Part shown: in pieces, positions 13,267 through 17,669 of the stretch
How the letters are laid out: the number at the start of each line of letters is the position of its first letter
Numbering within the stretch: position 1 is the first letter of the stretch
Origin: Pseudomonadota bacterium
GTDB taxonomy: Bacteria; Pseudomonadota; Alphaproteobacteria; Caulobacterales; Caulobacteraceae
Assembly (NCBI GenBank): GCA_023451375.1
Contig: JAEXZS010000035.1
Span: 1 to 17,669 of the forward strand
DNA length: 17,669 bases
Direction: 5' to 3'
Position numbers and translations under genes: made by a program
The notes under the pieces: generated by a model
Told to the model about the DNA's origin: nothing
The model's database searches: none
The model's input: only the letters and a program-made list of their open reading frames with translations

Positions 13267-14385
13267 CTAGAAACCCTGGGACCGGGCCAGCCGCTCGCTG
13301 TGGAAACCGGCGTCACCCAGCAGTTCGTTCAGCACCCGCACCCGTTTCATGAACAGGCCCACGTCGAACTCGTCGGTCATGCCGACGCCGCCGTGCATCT
13401 GCACCGCCTCCTGCACCGCCAGTTCGGCGACGCGCCCGGCCTTGGCCTTGGCGATTGAAGCGGCCAGATCAGCGTCCTCCCGCCCCGCGTCGATAGCCTG
13501 AAGCGCGCCCAGGGTCGCGGCGCGGGCGAGCTCCAGCTCCGTGAACAGATGCGCCGCCCGGTGCTGCAGGGCCTGGAACTCGCCGATCAGCTTGCCGAAC
13601 TGCTTGCGGGTGCGCAGGTACTCCAGCGTGATCCTAAACGCCTGGTCGCCGGCCCCGGTCAGCGTCGAGGCCGCGCAAGCCCGGCCGAGCGCCAGGGCGG
13701 GCTCCAGCAGGGCGTCGCCGCCTCCGACCGCGCCGATCACCGCGTCGGCGTCGACCGCGACGTCGGTCAACGTCACGCGCGCGGCGTTGTGGGCGTCCAC
13801 CATGACGGTCCGCTCAATCCCGACGCCCGACGCCGTCGGATCGACCAGGAACAGGGTCGTCCCCTCCTCCGCCTTCGCGATGACGATCAGGGCGTCGGCG
13901 ATGTGCCCGTCCAGCACGAAGCCTTTGGCGCCGTCCAGCCGAAAGCCGTTGCCGGACCGCTCGGCCCGCGTCGTGATCTTCGATGGCGCGTGCTTGGCGC
14001 CTTCGTCCACCGCCAGCGACAGGATGGCCTCGCCCGCCGCGATCCTGGGCAGCCAGGCCTGCTGCGCCACCGAGCCGCCGTCGGTCAGCACCTTGGCCGC
14101 CAGCACCGCCGATCCCATGAAGGGCGACGGCGTCAACGTCCGGCCCAGGCTTTCGGCGACCACGCCCGCCTCGACCGCGCCGAGGCCCAGCCCGCCGTGC
14201 ATCTCGGGGATGATGGCGCCGGCGAAGCCCATCTCGCCGAACGCCCTCCACAGGTCGCGCGACACCCCGTCGGGATCGCGCGCGTCGCGCAGTTGGCGGA
14301 AATGGCTGATGGGGGCGTGTTCGTTCAGGAAGCCGTCCGCGGTCTCCTGCAACATGGTCTGCTCTTCCGTCAGGATCAGGGGCAT
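13267..14385 (-). CDS. Acyl-CoA dehydrogenase, small (non-catalytic-like) subunit
   Basis: This 372-residue flavoprotein-fold protein is of the acyl-CoA dehydrogenase superfamily: MPLILTEEQTMLQETA start, FGEMGFAGAIIPEMHGGLGLG, FRLDGAKGFVLDG, EYLRTRKQFGKLIGEFQALQHR and HGGVGMTDEFDVGLFMKRVRVLN motifs. The position where isovaleryl- and long-chain-type members carry the catalytic glutamate reads ALGRACAAS here, and no C-terminal EGTSE motif is present, so it probably lacks its own base. It lies four bases after a second, larger dehydrogenase on the same strand. Such pairs form alpha2-beta2 FadE complexes (for example ChsE in steroid side-chain degradation), where one subunit carries the base and both contribute to FAD binding. 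Substrate unknown. Confidence 0.92.
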   Translation of the reverse strand: MPLILTEEQTMLQETADGFLNEHAPISHFRQLRDARDPDGVSRDLWRAFGEMGFAGAIIPEMHGGLGLGAVEAGVVAESLGRTLTPSPFMGSAVLAAKVLTDGGSVAQQAWLPRIAAGEAILSLAVDEGAKHAPSKITTRAERSGNGFRLDGAKGFVLDGHIADALIVIAKAEEGTTLFLVDPTASGVGIERTVMVDAHNAARVTLTDVAVDADAVIGAVGGGDALLEPALALGRACAASTLTGAGDQAFRITLEYLRTRKQFGKLIGEFQALQHRAAHLFTELELARAATLGALQAIDAGREDADLAASIAKAKAGRVAELAVQEAVQMHGGVGMTDEFDVGLFMKRVRVLNELLGDAGFHSERLARSQGF

Positions 14386-14389
14386 GGGC

Positions 14390-15574
14390 TCAGGCTCCCG
14401 GCAGGTGCAGCAAATGCTTGGCGATGATGTTCAGCTGGATCTCGCTGGTCCCGCCCTCGATGGAGTTGGCCTTGGTCCGCAGCCAGCTTCGCGCCGCCGC
14501 GCCCTCGTGCGAGCGCTCGCTTTCCCACTCCAGCGCGTCCGCCCCGCCCGCCGCCATCAGCAGTTCGTGACGGCGCTTGTTCAGCTCCGAGCCGTAGTAT
14601 TTCAGCATGGAGGCGATGGCCGGGTGCGCCTGTTTCGCCTTCACCTGATCGCCCACCCGCTCCATGGCCAGGCGGAAGGCGGCGGCGTCGGTCTCCAGTT
14701 CGGCGATGCGGGCGCGCAGCATCGGCTCGTCCAGCCGTCCGGCGTCATCTGCGCCGACCGCATCCAGCGCCACCTGCCCCACGGGTCGTCCGCCGCCGAC
14801 CTCGCCCATGGCGCCGATCATGGTCCGCTCGTGCGCCAGCAGGTGCTTGGCCACGTCCCAACCCCGGTTCAGCGTCCCGACCAGGTTTTCCTTCTCCACC
14901 CGCACGTCGTCGAAGAAGGTCTCGCAGAAGGGCGACTTGCCGCTGATCAGGGTGATCGGCCGCGTCGTCACGCCGGGCGTCTTCATGTCGAACAGCACGA
15001 AGCTGATGCCCAGGTGCTTGGGCGCCTCCGGATCGGTGCGCACCAGGCAGAAGATCCAGTCGGCCTTGTCGGCGTAGCTGGTCCAGATCTTCTGGCCGTT
15101 GACGATCCAGTGGTCGCCTCGATCCTCGGCCCGCGTCTGGATCGAGGCCAGGTCGGACCCGGCGCCCGGCTCGGAATAGCCCTGGCACCAGCGGATCTCG
15201 CCGCGCACGATCTCGGGCAGGAAGCGCCGCTTCTGTTCCTCAGTCCCGAAGGCCAGCAGCGCCGGTCCCAGCATCCAGACGCCGAAACTGGCCAGCGCCG
15301 GCTGGGCCTTGATGCGGCGCAGTTCCGAGGCCAGCACCTTGGCCTCCTCCCGGCTGAGCCCCCCGCCGCCGTATTCTTGCGGCCATTCCGGCGCGGTCCA
15401 GCCGCGTTCGCCCATCCGCTCCAGCCACAGCCTATGGCCGGGGGTGGCGAAGACGGCGTCGCGGCCGCCCCAAATCATATCCGCCTCGGACGCCATCGGC
15501 CCGCGCACCTCCGGCGGGCAATTCGCCTCGAGCCAGGCGCGTGTCTCGGCGCGGAAGGTCTCTAGATCGGTCAT
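14390..15574 (-). CDS. Acyl-CoA dehydrogenase, catalytic-like subunit
   Basis: The 394-residue protein is an acyl-CoA dehydrogenase: MIWGGRDAVFATPGHRLWLERMGE, then EYGGGGLSREEAKVLASEL, CQGYSEPGAGSDLASIQTRA (FAD/substrate region), IVNGQKIWTSYADKADWIF, and C-terminal EGGTSEIQLNIIAKHLL. Glu249 in LLAHERTMIGA occupies the position of the base in isovaleryl-CoA-type enzymes; the C-terminal position usual in medium-chain types is Gly374. The start at 15574 has GGGGA upstream; a longer frame to 15880 overlaps the neighbouring Lrp-domain gene and is unsupported. Genes are four bases apart. It oxidises an acyl-CoA to enoyl-CoA; which acyl group is not visible. Transcription probably begins in or before the 77-base gap behind the Lrp-domain gene. 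Confidence 0.93.
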   Translation of the reverse strand: MTDLETFRAETRAWLEANCPPEVRGPMASEADMIWGGRDAVFATPGHRLWLERMGERGWTAPEWPQEYGGGGLSREEAKVLASELRRIKAQPALASFGVWMLGPALLAFGTEEQKRRFLPEIVRGEIRWCQGYSEPGAGSDLASIQTRAEDRGDHWIVNGQKIWTSYADKADWIFCLVRTDPEAPKHLGISFVLFDMKTPGVTTRPITLISGKSPFCETFFDDVRVEKENLVGTLNRGWDVAKHLLAHERTMIGAMGEVGGGRPVGQVALDAVGADDAGRLDEPMLRARIAELETDAAAFRLAMERVGDQVKAKQAHPAIASMLKYYGSELNKRRHELLMAAGGADALEWESERSHEGAAARSWLRTKANSIEGGTSEIQLNIIAKHLLHLPGA

Positions 15575-15651
15575 TCGCGTGTTCCCCGCGTTTCCTCTGA
15601 AGGGACGATAACAGGCGATCCGAGGTGACGCAGGGTCAAGCCCGCTGGAAA

Positions 15652-15909
15652 TCAGCCCTTCTTGGGCAGGAAGGGCGAGAAGGTGATGACGGTGAAGGTG
15701 TCGCGCACGTGCGGCCGGGTCTGGACTTCCTTCGTCACGAAGGTCCCGATGTCGGCGTCGCGCGGCAGGTTGAACTTGGCCAGGAGATCGTGCTGGCCCG
15801 AGGTGGAATAGACCTCCGAGACGTTCTCGACATTGTCGACGATGTCGGCAGCCACCTCGTTGGCGAAGCCCAGCTCGCATTTGATGAAGACGAAGATGGC
15901 GGTCATCAT
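15652..15909 (-). CDS. Stand-alone Lrp/AsnC ligand-binding (RAM) domain protein
   Basis: The 85-residue product, beginning MMTAIFVFIKCELGFANEVA, matches the C-terminal effector-binding domain of Lrp/AsnC regulators (AsnC_trans_reg) but has no helix-turn-helix. The VSEVYSTSGQHDLLAKFNLP and FTVITFSPFLPKKG segments form the beta-strands typical of this fold. Single-domain members oligomerise and bind small amino-acid-like ligands or modulate full-length Lrp proteins. AAGGAG stands nine bases before the first ATG. It is divergent from the aldolase gene and 77 bases upstream of the dehydrogenase pair, so it may be the first gene of that operon. Confidence 0.85.
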   Translation of the reverse strand: MMTAIFVFIKCELGFANEVAADIVDNVENVSEVYSTSGQHDLLAKFNLPRDADIGTFVTKEVQTRPHVRDTFTVITFSPFLPKKG

Positions 15910-15997
15910 GGCGGTGTTCTCCTTCGCGGCCCTCCTTAGCGGATCGAGGCGGGTCGGCGCAGCGGGATTTCGGACCCTGGCCGCGAAAAACGCCGTG

Positions 15998-16024
15998 TGA
16001 ATAGTCTGAATAGTGTGAAATCGC
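15998..16024. repeat. Three 9-bp tandem units in the intergenic region
   Basis: TGAATAGTC, TGAATAGTG and TGAAATCGC follow each other at exactly nine-base spacing in the 250-base gap (15910-16159) between the divergent Lrp-domain and aldolase genes. They could be protein binding half-sites or a small expansion. The gap also holds an inverted repeat CCCGAC/GTCGGG (16113-16131) just upstream of the aldolase. Confidence 0.4.
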
Positions 16025-16159
16025 GCGTGCTTCCCGGTGTGAGCGGAGGGGCTAGCACAGCCTCACGTCACATGCGGACGCGCGCTAACGCGGTTTGACT
16101 TGACGTTGCGGCCCCGACATCCGAGGTCGGGCGCGAACCCATCGCAGAGGAAACCGTCC

Positions 16160-16834
16160 ATGGCCCACGATCGCGTCAGCGTGCTTCAGGCGCTGGAGAC
16201 CCAGGGCGTGTGCCCGGTCTTCTATCATCCCGACCCCGAGGTCTGCCTGAACGTGATCCGGGCCAGCGCGCGCGGCGGGGCGAAGGTCGTGGAGTTCACC
16301 AATCGCGGCGACTTCGCCTGCGACCTGTTCGGCGAGGTCAATCGCGAACTGATCCGCACGGATCCGGACATCGTGCTGGGCATCGGTTCGGTGGTCGATG
16401 CGGGGACGGCGGCGCTTTACCTGAACCGGGGCGCGCGCTTCGTGGTCAGCCCCTGCCTGGTCCCCGAGGTGGCGCGGGTCTGCAACCGGCGCATGGTCGC
16501 CTATTTCCCCGGCTGCGGCTCGGTGACCGACATCGGCGAGGCCCACGAGCTGGGCTGCGACATCGTCAAGCTGTTCCCCGGTTCGTCGGTCGGCGGCCCG
16601 GACTTCGTCAAGGCGGTCAAGGGGCCGATGCCGTGGGTCAAGATCATGCCGACGGGCGGCGTCGATCCGGACGAAGCCTCGATCGCCAAATGGTTCGGCG
16701 CCGGGATCGTCGCGGCGGGCATGGGATCGAAGCTTGTCACCGACGCCGCCATCAAGGCCGGCGACTGGGCGGGCATCGAGGCCCAGGTGAAGAAGACGGT
16801 GGAGGCCGTCGCCGCCTTCCGGGCGAAGGGGTGA
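16160..16834 (+). CDS. KDPG/KHG aldolase-like protein (2-keto-3-deoxy-type)
   Basis: The 224-residue TIM-barrel product resembles bifunctional 4-hydroxy-2-oxoglutarate/2-dehydro-3-deoxy-phosphogluconate aldolases (Eda), which split KDPG to pyruvate and glyceraldehyde-3-phosphate. Lys137 in DIVKLFPGS is at the Schiff-base position and Glu45 in VVEFTNRGD at the catalytic acid position. The signature differs from classical Eda: EFTNRGD replaces the usual EVTLRT and PGCGSVTDI replaces PGVATPSE, so it is a divergent subfamily and may prefer another 2-keto acid. Start at 16160 has GAGGAA eight bases upstream; an earlier frame to 16100 is unsupported. It is cytoplasmic, monocistronic by appearance, and divergent from the Lrp-domain gene. 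It ends at a REP-like element. Confidence 0.88.
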   Translation: MAHDRVSVLQALETQGVCPVFYHPDPEVCLNVIRASARGGAKVVEFTNRGDFACDLFGEVNRELIRTDPDIVLGIGSVVDAGTAALYLNRGARFVVSPCLVPEVARVCNRRMVAYFPGCGSVTDIGEAHELGCDIVKLFPGSSVGGPDFVKAVKGPMPWVKIMPTGGVDPDEASIAKWFGAGIVAAGMGSKLVTDAAIKAGDWAGIEAQVKKTVEAVAAFRAKG

Positions 16835-16846
16835 CTCGCTTCAGTT

Positions 16847-16990
16847 CCTTCTCCCGTCGGGAGTAAGGTGGCCCGCGGGGCCGGATGAGGTCGGGTGGTG
16901 CGTCAGCTCGCACCCGCGACCCCTCACCCTTTCGCGCAAGGACGACGGCTACGCCGCCGTGCGCTCAAGCCCTCTCCCAACGGGAGAGGG
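16847..16990. repeat. REP-like palindromic intergenic element
   Basis: About 144 bases packed with hairpins: CTCCC-GTC-GGGAG near 16851-16863; GGCCC-GCG-GGGCC at 16870-16882; an imperfect inverted repeat from about 16888 to 16922; and a perfect nine-base stem CCCTCTCCC/GGGAGAGGG at 16970-16990. This arrangement, with a TGGCCCGC core and a terminal CTCTCCC hairpin, is familiar from intergenic repeats in Caulobacterales and relatives. It lies between the convergent aldolase and metal-sensor genes and may terminate both. Confidence 0.75.
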
Positions 16991-16994
16991 TCAG

Positions 16995-17477
16995 CTATCC
17001 GTCCTTGCCCGCCACGGCGCGGCGACCGTCGCCCTTGCGGCGCAGGATCGGGGTCAGGGCCTTGCGGTCTTCGGGGTTCAGGGTGGCGAGGATGGCGACT
17101 GCGTCGTTCTCCAGCCGGGCGCGTCCCCGCATCTCCGCCGCGCGCGACTGCTCCAGCAGGGCGCGGACGCGGGCTTCGTCCAACGTGGGCCGGCCGGCGA
17201 CGTCGATGGCCTCGCGCCGGGCGTTGCGGGCCGCCTCGAAGTCGGGCTTGGCGGCCAGGGCCGAGCGACGCATGCGCTGGCGGGCGTCTTCGCGGGTCTC
17301 CGGGTCGAGAGCCGCCAGCACCTCGGCGAAGGCCTCGTGGCGGCCCGGCCCGCGCTGGTCCTCGACCTTGCGGTCCACCTGGGCGCGGCTGACGGCGTAG
17401 GCGCCGGCGCCCGCGAGGGCGAACAGGTTCAGCGCCACCGAGACGGCCAGGACGATCTTCAGCGTGCGCACCCTCAT
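16995..17477 (-). CDS. Periplasmic heavy-metal-sensor-like protein
   Basis: The 160-residue product resembles the periplasmic heavy-metal sensor/Metal_resist family (CnrX/CpxP/Spy-like helical hairpins). Residues 7-29 are a signal anchor (LKIVLAVSVALNLFALAGAGAYA), followed by Arg/Ala/Glu-rich amphipathic helices with LDPETREDARQRMRRS and LNPEDRKALTPILRRK, the LxPEDR-type hallmark. No His-rich metal site is obvious, so it may be an envelope-stress chaperone rather than a metal binder. Its ATG overlaps the upstream gene's TGA as ATGA. In related operons such genes follow an ECF sigma factor and a small anti-sigma-like membrane protein. The tail is basic. Confidence 0.75.
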   Translation of the reverse strand: MRVRTLKIVLAVSVALNLFALAGAGAYAVSRAQVDRKVEDQRGPGRHEAFAEVLAALDPETREDARQRMRRSALAAKPDFEAARNARREAIDVAGRPTLDEARVRALLEQSRAAEMRGRARLENDAVAILATLNPEDRKALTPILRRKGDGRRAVAGKDG

Positions 17478-17669
17478 CCCAGCACCTCGGTGTCGTCCAC
17501 GCCGCTGAGCGTCGCCTGGTAGAGGACGGCGTCCGCCTGTTCGTCGGCGGTCAGGTGGGTCGTCAAGCCGACGCCCGCGACCACGCCGGCGCAGGCCGCC
17601 GCCGCCCAGCCGGCGCCCAGGAACCAGAAGATGCGGCCCAGATGCGCGCGCGCCTCGCGGGCCCTGGGC
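17474..17669 (-). CDS. C-terminus of a small membrane protein, partial
   Basis: This frame is open from the right edge of the window and ends at TGA 17476-17474; its start is outside. The visible 64 residues read an Arg-rich start, HLGRIFWFLGAGWAAAACAG as a transmembrane helix, then a soluble tail with THLTADEQADAVLYQ and ending SGVDDTEVLG. It is coupled to the metal-sensor-like gene by an ATGA overlap. An anti-sigma-like role is suggested by context only. Confidence 0.6.
   Translation of the reverse strand, partial: PRAREARAHLGRIFWFLGAGWAAAACAGVVAGVGLTTHLTADEQADAVLYQATLSGVDDTEVLG

Noticed and set aside
11827..13458. Long plus-strand open frame opposite dnaX
   Set aside because: The minus strand encodes an unmistakable DnaX; the plus frame is a low-complexity shadow.
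13541..15565. 674-codon plus-strand open frame
   Set aside because: It lies opposite two clear acyl-CoA dehydrogenases and has no domain of its own.
16085..16546. Minus-strand open frame across the aldolase start
   Set aside because: It is antisense to the aldolase and begins inside it; a shadow.

Overview
The window is GC-rich, densely packed bacterial DNA, most likely from the Caulobacterales and probably Brevundimonas or a close relative. This is inferred from protein similarity that I recognise by eye, from an alphaproteobacterial-type GTTC-N7-GTTC LexA box, from a DnaX with an alphaproteobacterial-type divergent zinc module, and from a REP-like hairpin element of a kind familiar from this group. 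No database search was possible.

Layout. 1-126: end of an IS3-family insertion sequence. 157-1174 (+): a tight three-gene unit of two small unknown proteins and an isochorismatase-like cysteine hydrolase. 1185-3722 (-): exonuclease III, a DUF6880-like protein and an Mpg/AAG-type 3-methyladenine glycosylase, almost without spacing, which looks like a base-excision-repair unit with one unknown member. 3971-4045 (-): tRNA-Gly(CCC). 4127-6454 (-): two small membrane proteins, a 62-residue XRE regulator and a TraB/GumN-family exported protein, preceded by an array of GACAAG/CTTGTC palindromes that is probably the regulator's operator. 6590-7984 (-): rmuC with a LexA box upstream. 8255-9549 (-): an SPFH/prohibitin-like protein coupled to a small membrane protein. 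9625-13209: recR, ybaB and dnaX in the usual order on the minus strand, but split by a plus-strand RutE-like nitroreductase that has its own repeated promoter sites. 13267-15909 (-): a lone Lrp/AsnC ligand-binding domain and two adjacent acyl-CoA dehydrogenases that look like the two unlike subunits of one enzyme. 16160-16834 (+): a KDPG/KHG-aldolase-like protein. 16847-16990: REP-like element. 16995-17669 (-): a periplasmic heavy-metal-sensor-like protein and the C-terminus of a small membrane protein, cut by the window edge.

How the genes relate. Much of the window is chromosomal housekeeping around DNA repair and replication (AAG, xth, rmuC, recR, ybaB, dnaX). The accessory part is the cell-envelope stress type: the XRE-membrane-TraB operon, the SPFH pair and the metal-sensor operon. 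The most interesting unexplained items are the palindrome array in front of the XRE operon, the DUF6880-like protein lodged between two base-excision enzymes, the repeated sites in front of the nitroreductase, the glycine hexanucleotide repeat in dnaX, and the dehydrogenase pair in which only one subunit carries a recognisable catalytic base. I do not see a CRISPR array, prophage or obvious defence system.
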